From: CAVUCH01 sp963763095
GTDB lineage: Bacteria > Acidobacteriota > Vicinamibacteria > Vicinamibacterales > JAENWD01
Direction: 5' to 3'
Assembly (NCBI GenBank): GCA_963763095.1
Contig: CAVXNR010000028.1
Span: 1 to 64,000, forward strand
DNA: 64,000 bases
The first letter of the stretch is position 1, and each line of letters starts with the position of its first letter. Of the stretch, positions 47,648-56,447 are shown one piece after another. Both the position numbers and the translations under genes were made by a program. Below the pieces are notes generated by a model. It was not told the origin of the DNA. It did no database searches and saw nothing but the letters and a program-made list of their open reading frames with translations.

Positions 47648-50196
47648 ATGGCCCGCCGGTTCTCGCTCGCCGACGCCGCCGCGTGCGTCGCGGCCGGCGT
47701 CGGCTCCTGGTTCACCCGCGCATCGCTCGACGTGGTCGCCGTCCCGGGTGGCGAGGCACGCGTGGCCATGCTGCCCGCGCCCGTCGAACTGGCCGGGCTC
47801 GTGACGCTCGCGCTGCTGTCCGGGTTGCTGCTGCGCAGAGCCTTGTCGCGCACCGGGCGCGCCTTCACGTTGACCGCCGACCGCGCAGCGTCCGCCGCCC
47901 ACCTCCTGTTCCCTTCTTCGCGGTGCTGGCGACGGCCATTCCGTATGCCCCCTGGCTCGCGGATCTGGTCCCCGCCTGGCGGGCACTCGCCGGTCCCGCA
48001 CGGTTCGCCCTGTGGTCGATCGTGTGCGGCCAGGTCGTATGGATTGCGATTGATCTGGCAGCGTCGCGTATTGCCTACACTGCGCGGGCGGCGCATCATC
48101 CAAACCAGTCGCTCGCGAGCGCCTCGTGGCCCGTGGCCGCGGTGCTCCTGGTGTCGGTGGCCGCCGGTGTCGCGTTCGCGCGCGGTGTGGCGCCGGACGC
48201 CATCGGGCGCATGCCCGTGCCGGACGGTCCGACCCTGCCACCCGGCTTGCGCCTGTCGCTCGGTGCGATTGTGTCCGCCTGCCTGTGGCTCTGGGCCATG
48301 CGTATCACGGGCCTGCGCGGGCCTGCGACGGTCGCATGGCTCGCCATTGCAGCGACAACCCCGTTCCTCGTCGCTACCCTCTTCACTCCAATGATCTGTG
48401 TCGCCGCAGGTTGCGTGATCGTGGTCGCAGGATGGCCCGGGGGCGCTGACGATCCGCGTGCCTGGACGGCGGCGATTCGGGGGGCCGCGCTCGCGGCGCT
48501 GCCGTGGCTGGCCGTGTCGTACGTGCCGTTCGCGGCCGTGCTGGGTGCGTGTCTCGCGTGGCGGCTTCGTGGCACTCGCCCGGCGCTGATGGCGGCTGGC
48601 ACACCACTCGTTCTCGCCGTGCTCGCGGCCGTGGCCCTGCACCCCGGAGACTGGTCGCTCTGCGGCACGCGCGACTCCTCGTGGTGGTCTGCCGCGGCGC
48701 TGCTCGTCGGCCAGCAGGAAGGGATACTGCTCTACGCGCCGTCGATCGCACTTGCCGCGCCCGGCCTGTGGCAGTTGTGGCGTGAGGGCGGCGCCGGGCG
48801 CGTGGCGGCCGTCGAGGCAATACTCGGCACCGCAGCCGTTCTCGTTATTTCAGGGCCGCTGCAGGCGGGCGGTCACTCGCCGTCGCTCGCGGGGACGCCG
48901 CTCGTGCCGGCGCTGCCGTTGCTGGTGCCCCCGATCGCGCATTGGCTCCGCCGCAGCGCGCCATCGATGTCCCGCATGGCGCTGGCCCGCCTGCTGGTGC
49001 TCTGGGGCATCGTCGCGGCCGCATCGCTGGTGCTGGCGCCCGGGGGCATCGCGCTGCGGGGCCGCGGCGGTGCGTCGGCGCTGCTTGAATGGCTCGCGCC
49101 GTCGCGCGACCTGGTGCGCGTCGCGCCGGTGTCACCCGTGGTGGGGGGCGACGCGCTGGCCTTTGTGGTCTCCACGATGATCTGGATAGCGGTGGCCGCG
49201 GGTCTCTGGTGGATGCTCGGGCGGATGCGGCCGTATTCCCACGGCGCCGCGGCCCTCATCGCCACGACGGCCAGCATCGCGGGCATGATGACGGGCGCCG
49301 CAGCCGTGGAGGCGGCACTTGGCGCGCGCATCCCCGCGCGACTCGCCCCAGGGCTGCGGGTGGACGCTCCCATGCTCGACGGCTTCGACGCGCGCCGCCG
49401 TCCGCTCGCCATCGTGTACGACCGCTGGCGGACGCTGCCGGCGGCCGACGTACCGTCGCTGTTCTCCTTCGAGGCGACGCCGGGCGCGCGGCGATACCCG
49501 CAGCCCGTGCCCGTGTTGCTGAACATGCGCCTGTCGTTGCCCGCAGGTGACTACATGCTGAAGCTGCGCCCGAGGCCGGGCGCCGCGCTGAACGGCAGCG
49601 CGGGTCTGCAGGTGGGACGCATCGGGCCGCCCATGCGCGGCTGGCAGATAGCGGCGCCACCCGGAGCACCGTGGACCGCCGCATTCACGCTGCCCGTGGA
49701 TGCCTCCTTCGTCGGCCTGCGCACGAACCGCGAGGTGGAGTCGGTCGTTGCAGCAGTGCAGGTCCAGCCTGCGCGCGTCGTGAACGGCCGCGACCGGCAC
49801 GACCTGCCGGCGGTCCTGTCGTCAGCCACGTACAAGGACGTCATCGTCACCTTCCACGGCGACCAGGTCTATCCCGAGCGCGACGGATTCTGGGTCCGAG
49901 GACGGTCCACCCTGCTCGCCACGTTTGCGCCGCCCGAGGCACCTCGTCGTCAGCCCGGGGTACGACTGTCGCTCCACGGGGGCGCGAAGTCGACGCAAGT
50001 GCGGTTCGAGACCGCGGCGTGGAGTGCGACCGTGGCACTCGAGCCCGGCGTGCCGCGCGAGCTCTACGTGCCCGCGTTACGGGGCCAGAATCTGCTTCCG
50101 GTCCGGATCACGGTCGAGGGTGGGTTCGTGCCTGCCGAGACGCATGGCGGCTCCGACCGCCGGCTGCTCGGATGCTGGATCGAGGTGCTGGAATGA
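47648..50196 (+). pseudogene. Large multi-pass membrane protein with C-terminal extracytoplasmic domain; one frameshift
   Basis: An ATG at 47648 starts RRFSLADAAACVAAGVGSW with two hydrophobic segments. At about 47910 the frame shifts to VPFFAVLATAIPYAPWLADL and continues about 760 residues. There are roughly ten membrane helices (WPVAAVLLVSVAAGVAFA, VAWLAIAATTPFLVATLF, AFVVSTMIWIAVAAGLWWML). A hydrophilic C-terminal part of about 250 residues with beta-rich text follows (YMLKLRPRPGAALNG, AAFTLPVDASFVGL). The layout recalls GT-C-type or cell-surface polysaccharide membrane proteins, but I see no catalytic motif and no firm family. It is followed by another membrane protein gene 31 bp on. Confidence 0.6.
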
Positions 50197-50227
50197 GCAC
50201 CGCGAGGCCCTGGACCGGCCACGCCCG

Positions 50228-51721
50228 ATGAGACCCGGCGTCCGGACAGTTCTGTGCGGGGCGGCGGTGGTCACTGCCTTTGCGGTGCTGGCGGTGTTCA
50301 ACTCCGGCGGCTACCGCTACGGGGCATCCGATCAGGCGTTCTACGTGCCTGCGATCATGCGGCACGTCGACCCGAATTTGTTCCCGCGCGACCGCGTGCT
50401 CATCGCGGTCCAGGACGACCTGCTGCTCATCAACAGCCTGCTCGCGACGATTGTACGGGCGACAGCATTGTCGTTGGCGCAGGTGCTCTTCGGCGCCTAT
50501 CTCCTCATGCTGCTCGCCGTGGCCGGCGCGGGATGGCTGTTCGGCCGCGCGCTGCTGGAAACGCGCTGGGCGGCGGTGGCACTCGTGCTCGCCATGAGCA
50601 TCCGTCACCGGGTGCCAAAGACGGGCGTCAACACGCTCGAGCACTACTTTCACCCGCGCATGGTCGCGTTCGCGTTCGGCGCGGCGGGCCTTGCGGCGCT
50701 CGTGCGGCAACGGACCTGGGTCGCATTCGCGCTGGCGATGGGCGCCGGCGTCGTGCACCCGACGACAGGCATCTGGTTCGCCATCGTCATAGGAGGCGGC
50801 GCACTCATGGCGTTCCCGGAGCAACGCCGCCGCTGGCTGCTCGTTGTGTTCGCGGGTGCCGTTGCAGGAGCCGGAGGGCTCTACGCCGGAGCGCTCGCTG
50901 ACAGGCTCGTCGTCATGGACAGCGAATGGCTGCAGAGCCTGGCCACGAAGGATTACCTGTTCCCGAACCAATGGTCCGCTTCCACGTGGCTGCAGCATGC
51001 CTTGTACATGAGCGTGATCGCGATCTCGGTGCGTGCACGCCGCCGGCTGCGCCTGGCGGGCCGCGGTGAGCACGCCCTGATCGCCGGGCTCGTCGTGATG
51101 CTGGTCGTGTTCGGTGCTGCGCTGCCCTTCGTGAGCGCCCGGATCGCGCTCGCCGTGCAGCTGCAGGTGTCGCGTGCCCTGTGGCTCTTCGACCTCGTCG
51201 CGGTCACCTACGCCATCTGGTGGGTGGTCGAGGCGCCATGGGGTGGGGATCGCCGTGTCGTCGCGCGGCGCTGGGCAGTCGCGGTTGTCGCCGCCGGCGC
51301 GCTGGCGCGTGGATCGTATGTGATGTTCGTCGAGAAGGCCGGCGCGCCGCCGGTGCGCGTGGACCTCGCCCGCGACGCCTGGCGCGACGCCATGGACTGG
51401 CTGCGCGGCCAGCCGGTGGACGTGCACGTGCTGGCGGATCCCGGCCACGCCTGGCGATACGGTTCCAGCGTGCGCATCGCCGCCGGGCGGGACGTGTTTC
51501 TCGAGGAAGTAAAGGACGCCGCCATCGGGATGTACTCGCGCGACGTGGCGATGCGCGTCCTCGCACGCACCCGCGCCACCGGCGACTTCACGCAGATCAC
51601 CGCTGATCACGCCCGCGCCCTGGCTGGCGAGTTCGACCTCCACTATCTCGTCACCGAAGCGACACTGCAGCTGCCGCTTGCGTACGAGAACGCCGGGTTC
51701 CGGATCTACCGATTGAGGTAG
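50228..51721 (+). CDS. Multi-pass membrane protein of unknown function
   Basis: A 497-residue integral membrane protein. The first segment is VLCGAAVVTAFAVLAVFNSG, after which conserved-looking soluble loops appear (YGASDQAFYVPAIMRHVDPN, IRHRVPKTGVNTLEHYFHPR). About nine further helices follow (AFALAMGAGVVHPTTGIWFA, LVVMLVVFGAALPFVSARIAL). A soluble C-terminal region ends DAMDWLRGQPVDVHVLADPG...RDVFLEEVKDAAIGMYSRD, which resembles the tail of GT-C-like or DUF6798-type proteins. The ATG at 50228 follows the previous gene closely, so they are likely co-transcribed. The function is not assigned. Confidence 0.65.
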   Translation: MRPGVRTVLCGAAVVTAFAVLAVFNSGGYRYGASDQAFYVPAIMRHVDPNLFPRDRVLIAVQDDLLLINSLLATIVRATALSLAQVLFGAYLLMLLAVAGAGWLFGRALLETRWAAVALVLAMSIRHRVPKTGVNTLEHYFHPRMVAFAFGAAGLAALVRQRTWVAFALAMGAGVVHPTTGIWFAIVIGGGALMAFPEQRRRWLLVVFAGAVAGAGGLYAGALADRLVVMDSEWLQSLATKDYLFPNQWSASTWLQHALYMSVIAISVRARRRLRLAGRGEHALIAGLVVMLVVFGAALPFVSARIALAVQLQVSRALWLFDLVAVTYAIWWVVEAPWGGDRRVVARRWAVAVVAAGALARGSYVMFVEKAGAPPVRVDLARDAWRDAMDWLRGQPVDVHVLADPGHAWRYGSSVRIAAGRDVFLEEVKDAAIGMYSRDVAMRVLARTRATGDFTQITADHARALAGEFDLHYLVTEATLQLPLAYENAGFRIYRLR

Positions 51722-51767
51722 ACGCGCTGCCGACGGCCCCACGCAGTCGGGCCGGCACTGCGGGCGG

Positions 51768-51825
51768 TTCACGCCTGCCGCCTACAGTCCACGGCCTACC
51801 GCCAGCCACCGGCCCCGCCGCGAAA
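51768..51825. repeat. Degenerate family B fragment
   Basis: CGCCTGCCGCCTACAGTCCA and CGGCCTACCGCCAGCCACCG resemble the last module of family B. It lies directly upstream of an AT-rich promoter-like stretch. Confidence 0.5.
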
Positions 51826-51830
51826 AGATA

Positions 51831-51860
51831 TTGACCAGTAAGATATCGATGTGATATCAC
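51831..51860 (+). promoter_or_regulatory. Possible promoter with GATATC palindromes upstream of the SPFH gene
   Basis: TTGACC (51831) and TATCAC (51855) are separated by 18 nt. They lie in an AT-rich island otherwise rare in this GC-rich window. The island has two GATATC sites and the perfect 10-bp palindrome GTGATATCAC (51851-51860). A repressor could bind there. Confidence 0.4.
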
Positions 51861-51885
51861 TCCGACATCAAGGAGCTGCAAGGCG

Positions 51886-52755
51886 ATGATTCGAGAAAAA
51901 GAGTTCGGCGCAGTGTCGGGGTGGGTGATCGTCTTTCTGCTTATCGCCGGGGGCGCGGCGTGCATCTGGTGGCTGATCAGCGGCATCCGCGGGGAGCACA
52001 CGGCCTGGATCATCTCGGCACTCGTGGCGCTCGCGCTGCAAATGGTGCTCGCGGCCGGCCTCTTCGTGGTCAACCCGAACGAGGCGAAAGTGCTGCAGCT
52101 GTTTGGCAAGTACGTCGGCACCGCCCGCCAGCCCGGGCTGCGGTTCGCGAATCCCTTCTTCACGAAGCGCCGCGTGTCGATGCGCGTGCGGAACTTCGAG
52201 AGCGCCCGGCTCAAGGTGAACGACCTCGATGGCAATCCGATCGAGATCGCCGCCGTGGTGGTCTGGCGCGTGGTGGACACGGCCGAAGCCATTTTCGAGG
52301 TGGACGATTACGAGAACTACGTCCACGTGCAGAGCGAATCGGCGCTCCGCAACATGGTCACCAGCTACCCCTACGACGTGCACGATGATGCCCAGCTGTC
52401 GTTGCGGGGACACACGCAGGCAATCGCCGACCACCTCCGCAAGGAGATCCAGGAGCGGCTGTCGAAGGCCGGCGTCGAGGTGATCGAGGCGCGGATCAGC
52501 CACCTTGCGTATGCGTCAGAGATTGCCGCGGCCATGCTGCAGCGCCAGCAGGCCGGCGCGATCATCGCCGCCCGTCAGCGCATCGTCGACGGCGCTGTCG
52601 GGATGGTGGAAATGGCGCTCGACCGTCTGGCGCGGAACAACGTCGTGGAGCTCGACGAAGAGCGGAAGGCGGCCATGGTGAGCAACCTGCTCGTCGTGCT
52701 CTGCAGCGAGCGCAGCACGCAGCCGATCGTCAACACCGGCACGCTGCATCACTGA
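51886..52755 (+). CDS. SPFH-domain (stomatin/prohibitin-like) membrane protein
   Basis: A 289-residue membrane-anchored SPFH/Band 7 protein that organises lipid microdomains or tethers proteases. Two hydrophobic segments (SGWVIVFLLIAGGAACIWWL; TAWIISALVALALQMVLAAG) precede the SPFH domain. The domain has NPNEAKVLQLFGKYVGTARQ, FTKRRVSMRVRNFE, AAVVVWRVVDTAEAIFEVDD and SALRNMVTSYPYD. A helical tail follows (HLRKEIQERLSKAGVEVIEA; MLQRQQAGAIIAARQRIVDG). AAGGAG lies 10 nt before the ATG. It is followed by a small DNA-binding-like protein on the same strand, a common pairing for this subfamily. Confidence 0.9.
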   Translation: MIREKEFGAVSGWVIVFLLIAGGAACIWWLISGIRGEHTAWIISALVALALQMVLAAGLFVVNPNEAKVLQLFGKYVGTARQPGLRFANPFFTKRRVSMRVRNFESARLKVNDLDGNPIEIAAVVVWRVVDTAEAIFEVDDYENYVHVQSESALRNMVTSYPYDVHDDAQLSLRGHTQAIADHLRKEIQERLSKAGVEVIEARISHLAYASEIAAAMLQRQQAGAIIAARQRIVDGAVGMVEMALDRLARNNVVELDEERKAAMVSNLLVVLCSERSTQPIVNTGTLHH

Positions 52756-52852
52756 GGGTGATTTCTCCAGGCGATGGGCGGTGGGCCGTGGGCAGGCGGT
52801 GGGCGAATCACACACTGGGATGGACGCATGACCTGGGGAGCTCTGACGTCCC

Positions 52853-53059
52853 GTGGCTGAGCGCAAGGCGTTTCTGCTCCGCATCGATCCGGCCGTGCTG
52901 GACGCGCTCCAGGCGTGGGCCGACGATGAGCTGCGCAGCCTGAATGGGCAGATCGAGTTCGTGCTCAGGCGGGTTCTCCAGGAGGAAGGACGGCTGCGGA
53001 GCCGCCCCTCGTCCGGGAAGGGACCCGGCACCTTGGCGCGCCGTCGCAGCACTGAGTAG
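52853..53059 (+). CDS. Small Arc/ribbon-helix-helix-like DNA-binding protein
   Basis: A 68-residue protein whose core, KAFLLRIDPAVLDALQAWAD then DELRSLNGQIEFVLRRVLQE, matches the strand-helix-helix pattern of Arc-type proteins. In these, the N-terminal strand contacts DNA, and the sequence S(L/V)NGQIE is typical of the group found beside SPFH genes. A Ser/Arg-rich tail follows. GTG start at 52853. It lies about 100 bp after the SPFH gene and could regulate that pair, perhaps through the GATATC sites upstream (inference). Confidence 0.72.
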   Translation: MAERKAFLLRIDPAVLDALQAWADDELRSLNGQIEFVLRRVLQEEGRLRSRPSSGKGPGTLARRRSTE

Positions 53060-53113
53060 CAGCACCGAGCAGCAGCTGCCTCCCGAACTCCCGGCCCTGT
53101 TAACCTAGTCTGG

Positions 53114-54145
53114 ATGGACCTCGAGTCGCAGCCGTACACATACGTACCCTCCGGGCGGTTCACCGGCGGTCATACCATGACGCTCTGGACCTGGGCGCGG
53201 CCGCGGCGTTTCCCGCGACTGCCCGCGCCCGAGTCGCGTCTCTTCGACACGGCACCGGGCGTCCGCGTGCTCGCGCACTGCCACTGGCAGGCAGACCGGC
53301 GCGCGCACCCGGCGCTCATCGCTCTGCACGGGCTCGAGGGCTCGAGCGAAGCGCACTACATCCTCGGCATCACGGAAAAGGCGTTCGCGGCCGGCTTCAA
53401 CGTCGTGCGACTGAATCAGCGCAACTGCGGCGGCACCGAGCACCTGTCCAGCACGCTCTACCACTCGGGCCTCACCGAGGACCCGGTGGCCGTCATCCAC
53501 GAACTGATCGGCAGCGACGGCATGGACCGGCTCGTGGTTGCCGGGTATTCACTCGGCGGCAATCTCGCGCTCAAGCTCGCCGGTGACTTTGCCGATGCCG
53601 CCCCGCCGCAGCTCCGCGCGGTCTGTGCGGTATCGCCGGTGCTCGATCTCGCGGCGTGCGTGGGTGCGCTCGAACGGCCCGCGAACGCGCTCTACCAGTG
53701 GAACTTCGTGCGGAATCTCAAGTCGCGGATGCGGCGCAAGGCCCGCTTCTTTCCGGAGCGCTTCCCGCTCGAACCGCTGTCGCGCATCCGCACCGTCAGG
53801 CAGTTCGACGAGGTGTATACCGCGCCTCACTTCGGCTTCGCCGGCGCTACCGACTACTACCATCGTGCCAGTGCCCTGCGTGTCGTGGACCAGATCCGCA
53901 TCCCGGCGCTGGTTCTGACGGCGGCCGACGATCCCTTCGTTCCGCCGCAACCCTTCCACGATCCCGCGATTACGAGCAACCCGCACATCACCGTGCGCAT
54001 CTCTCAGCACGGTGGCCACTGCGCCTTCGTCGGAGCGCCTGAGGATGGTGACGATGGGTACTGGGCGGAACGGATGATCGTGCGATTTGCGCGGGCTCAC
54101 AGCGCGGAAGAAGGCGCTAGGCGCTCGGCGCTGGGCCCTATCTGA
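53114..54145 (+). CDS. Alpha/beta hydrolase, YheT family
   Basis: A cytoplasmic alpha/beta-hydrolase esterase of the YheT/embryogenesis-associated EMB8 group. The oxyanion region is LIALHGLEGSSEAHYILGI. The nucleophile Ser is in VVAGYSLGGNLALKLAG, the Asp in LTAADDPFVPP and the His in ISQHGGHCAFVG. The 343-residue length is usual. The last ~15 residues (EEGARRSALGPI) come from an AGGCGCTAGGCGCTCGGCGC repeat like the one forming the end of the sugar kinase gene. The true family end is probably near IVRFARAH. The substrate is unknown. Confidence 0.88.
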   Translation: MDLESQPYTYVPSGRFTGGHTMTLWTWARPRRFPRLPAPESRLFDTAPGVRVLAHCHWQADRRAHPALIALHGLEGSSEAHYILGITEKAFAAGFNVVRLNQRNCGGTEHLSSTLYHSGLTEDPVAVIHELIGSDGMDRLVVAGYSLGGNLALKLAGDFADAAPPQLRAVCAVSPVLDLAACVGALERPANALYQWNFVRNLKSRMRRKARFFPERFPLEPLSRIRTVRQFDEVYTAPHFGFAGATDYYHRASALRVVDQIRIPALVLTAADDPFVPPQPFHDPAITSNPHITVRISQHGGHCAFVGAPEDGDDGYWAERMIVRFARAHSAEEGARRSALGPI

Positions 54146-54154
54146 CAGTGTTAG

Positions 54155-54178
54155 GCCCGGGGCCGAAGCGCCCCGGGC
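54155..54178. terminator. Family D hairpin, probable bidirectional terminator
   Basis: A perfect 9-bp stem GCCCGGGGC / GCCCCGGGC with the loop CGAAGC. It lies midway between the convergent YheT and DUF72 genes, so it can serve both transcripts. No U-run follows on either strand. Confidence 0.6.
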
Positions 54179-54197
54179 GACACCACTACGGCGACAC

Positions 54198-54910
54198 CTA
54201 CGGCGATCTCCCCAGCTCTCCCATCAATGACACCGCGAACTCGGGGCCCTTCCCTGCCTCTTCGTGCTTGAAGTACACGTAGGTGTCCTTCCACGCGCCC
54301 TCGTGTTCACGGATCACGCGCGCCCACTCGTGGATGGCATCGGTCGTGTAGCCCTCGTCGCGCAGCCGGAAATAGCCATAGTCCGCCGTGGCAACGACCG
54401 GGGTGCTCAACTTCTCCGAGTCGGCGATGCACAGCGCCAGGTTCCGTGCACGCAGCCGGTCGTACACCTCGTCATCGAACCAGGACAGCGTGGCGGAACT
54501 CGAACGCCGCGCGCGCGCCGGGCGGCAGATCGAGCAGGAAGGCGTCGAAAACGGCGAGGTCTTTCTTGAAGGCCGGTCCGAGTTGGAACAGCAGCACGCC
54601 AAGCTTCGGCCCCAGCGTGCCCGCGACCGAACAGAACGCCTGAACCAGCGTCGTGCAGTCCTTCAGGCGACGGTCGTGCGTGATCCGCTTCGGCGCCTTG
54701 AGCGTGAGCCGGAACGCATCCGGCGTCGCCTCGGCCCACGCGGCGACCATCTTCTCGGTGGGCAGCCGGTAGAACGTGTAGTTGATCTCGACGGTCGAGA
54801 ACCGTGCCGCGTAGTACCGGCAGCATCTTGGCGGCCGAGAGATCGGCTGGGTAGAATTTGCCTTTCCACTCGGGGTAGTTGTAGCCGGACGTGCCGATCC
54901 AGACGGGCAT
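54198..54910 (-). pseudogene. DUF72 (YecE-like) TIM-barrel protein, two frameshifts
   Basis: DUF72 proteins are about 240-residue TIM barrels of unknown activity. The start at 54910 gives VWIGTSGYNYPEWKGKFYP and LSAAKMLPY-like. An extra base near 54822 shifts the frame, after which YYAARFSTVEINYTFYRLPT, MVAAWAEATPDAFRLTLKAP and LGPKLGVLLFQLGPAFKKD read on. A second extra base near 54490 leads to SWFDDEVYDRLRARNLALCI, ADSEKLSTPVVATADYGYFR and DTYVYFKHEEAGKGP. All blocks are the usual ones for the family, and the end (GPEFAVSLMGEL) is normal. Confidence 0.85.
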
Positions 54911-54933
54911 GTCGCCTCTGCGCGTATCGCAAC

Positions 54934-54998
54934 ATGTGGGGCAGGGCTTCAGCCCTGCTGACAACTGTGATCCGCAGGGCTGAAGCCCTGCCCCACAT
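54934..54998. repeat. Family A paired palindrome, complete copy
   Basis: A near-perfect two-arm version: ATGTGGGGCAGGGCTTCAGC opens the left arm and GGGCTGAAGCCCTGCCCCAC closes the right arm, each arm itself a hairpin and the two arms mutually complementary. It lies between the DUF72 gene and the RRM gene on the same strand. Confidence 0.9.
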
Positions 54999-55009
54999 GA
55001 AGGGCGCTG

Positions 55010-55357
55010 CTACCAGCGCGGCTCCCGGCTGCCGCCGCCGTAACCGCCCCTCGAGCGCCCGCCGCCCCCCCCACCGTACGAGTCGCCACCGCCGAAGCGG
55101 CTGCCTTCGGGTTTCGGCCGCGCCTCGTTCACGACCAGCGCGCGTCCTTCCATCTGGTGGTCGTGGAATTTGGCAATCGCCTGTGCCGCCGCGTCGTCGG
55201 TCGCCATCTCGACGAACGCGAATCCGCGCGCGCGGCCGGTCGCCATGTCGCGCATCACCCGGACGGTCTCGACGGGGCCTGCCTGGCTGAACAACGTGGT
55301 GAGGTCTTCGTCCGTGGTCTGGTAAGGAAGGTTGCCGACGTAAAGTCTCCGGCCCAT
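55010..55357 (-). CDS. RRM RNA-binding protein, glycine-rich tail
   Basis: A 115-residue bacterial RNA-recognition-motif protein of the cyanobacterial/proteobacterial Rbp type. RNP2 is RLYVGNLPYQTT at the N-terminus and RNP1 is RARGFAFVEMATDD near residue 45. The domain ends at about residue 80 (ALVVNEARPKPEG), followed by a Gly/Arg/Ser-rich tail (GGGDSYGGGGGGRSRGGYGG). Such proteins act in RNA metabolism, often in the cold. It is divergent from the SCO gene. Confidence 0.92.
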   Translation of the reverse strand: MGRRLYVGNLPYQTTDEDLTTLFSQAGPVETVRVMRDMATGRARGFAFVEMATDDAAAQAIAKFHDHQMEGRALVVNEARPKPEGSRFGGGDSYGGGGGGRSRGGYGGGSREPRW

Positions 55358-55392
55358 GGTCGTCCGTGCTCCTGCTGTGCGCGCGTAGCGAT

Positions 55393-55422
55393 CGCCCCGG
55401 GATGACGCACGAGCCCGGGGCG
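55393..55422. repeat. Family D hairpin in the divergent RRM/SCO interval
   Basis: CGCCCCGGG / CCCGGGGCG with a 12-nt loop (ATGACGCACGAG). Its loop resembles the 5517 copy. Here it cannot be a simple convergent terminator; it lies 36 bp upstream of the RRM start. Confidence 0.6.
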
Positions 55423-55583
55423 CGACAGCCGCTCCAGTACGAAGGGACCTGGCGCATTCCTGCGGCTGTCGCCGGAAAAGCGGGCGCAGTATAGCAGATC
55501 AACGCAGGGCCTCGACGGCCCGCGCACGGGTGCAACCTCCACGTGTTTTTGCAAGCACGCGAAGGCGCAGGCTACAGTGGCGC

Positions 55584-56447
55584 ATGGTGTGCCGCGCCGG
55601 AATCATTTTGCTCTGTGCCATCTGCGCAAGCTTGATGGCGTCGTGCACTCGCCGAACGCCGCCCCGGGAGTACCGGCTGCAGGGGCAGGTGCTCGCCGTG
55701 CGTGCCGAACGGCACGAGATCGTGATTCGCCATGGTGACATCGAGAACTTCATGCCCGGCATGACCATGCCGTTCAGGGTGAAGGAACAGCGCTGGCTGG
55801 AAGCGGCCTCACCCGGCGATATCGTGGACGCGACGCTCGTCGTGCAGGACGGTGACGCGTGGCTCTCGCGGGTTACGCGGACCGGCCGGCGCGAGCCGCT
55901 GCCGGCGGACGTCGCGATGCCGCATCGAATGGAGCCGCCGCTCGAACCCGGCGGTGCCGTGCCCGAGGCGGCGTTCATCGATCAGGACGGGCGCGCGCTG
56001 AAGACCGCGTCACTGCGCGGCACGCCTTGGGCACTCACCTTCGTCTACACGCGGTGCCCGCTGCCGACCTTCTGTCCCGCGCTGGAACAGCGGTTCGGGA
56101 CCGCCCAGCGGGCCATCGCGCGGGACCCGCAGCTGAAGGGCGCTCAGCTGGTGTCGGTGTCCATCGATCCTGCCTTCGACCGGCCGCCCGTGCTCAAGGC
56201 GCACGCCGAGCGGCGCGACGTGGACCCGCGTATCTGGCGCCTGGTGACCGGCGACACGGCGACGGTGGACCGGTTCGGGGAGCGGTTCGGCCTGGCGGTC
56301 GTGCGTGGCGCGGGACGTCCGGAGGACTTCGTCCATTCGATGAAGACAGCGGTGATCGGCGCTGATGGGCGCATCCGCCGGATCTACTCGGGCGCGGACT
56401 GGGCGGCGGAGGAGCTCGTGCGCGAGCTGCGGGAGGCTGCCCGCTGA
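55584..56447 (+). CDS. CusF-like/SCO1-SenC fusion lipoprotein
   Basis: A 287-residue periplasmic copper protein. A lipoprotein signal ends LMASC. An N-terminal copper-binding CusF-like domain follows (YRLQGQVLAVRAERHEIVIR, then DIENFMPGMTMPFRV, whose Met/Asp residues suit copper). The SCO1/SenC thioredoxin-fold domain has WALTFVYTRCPLPTFCPALE with the two copper Cys five residues apart (a known bacterial variant of CxxxC). SIDPAFDRPPVLKAHAE and DFVHSMKTAVIG carry the metal-binding His. It probably delivers copper to cytochrome oxidase CuA. The stop overlaps the next start. Confidence 0.88.
   Translation: MVCRAGIILLCAICASLMASCTRRTPPREYRLQGQVLAVRAERHEIVIRHGDIENFMPGMTMPFRVKEQRWLEAASPGDIVDATLVVQDGDAWLSRVTRTGRREPLPADVAMPHRMEPPLEPGGAVPEAAFIDQDGRALKTASLRGTPWALTFVYTRCPLPTFCPALEQRFGTAQRAIARDPQLKGAQLVSVSIDPAFDRPPVLKAHAERRDVDPRIWRLVTGDTATVDRFGERFGLAVVRGAGRPEDFVHSMKTAVIGADGRIRRIYSGADWAAEELVRELREAAR

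Noticed and set aside
50108..51772. Open frame of 554 codons on the minus strand
   Set aside because: Antisense to a membrane protein gene with normal hydrophobic segments; composition is His/Arg/Glu-rich without motifs.
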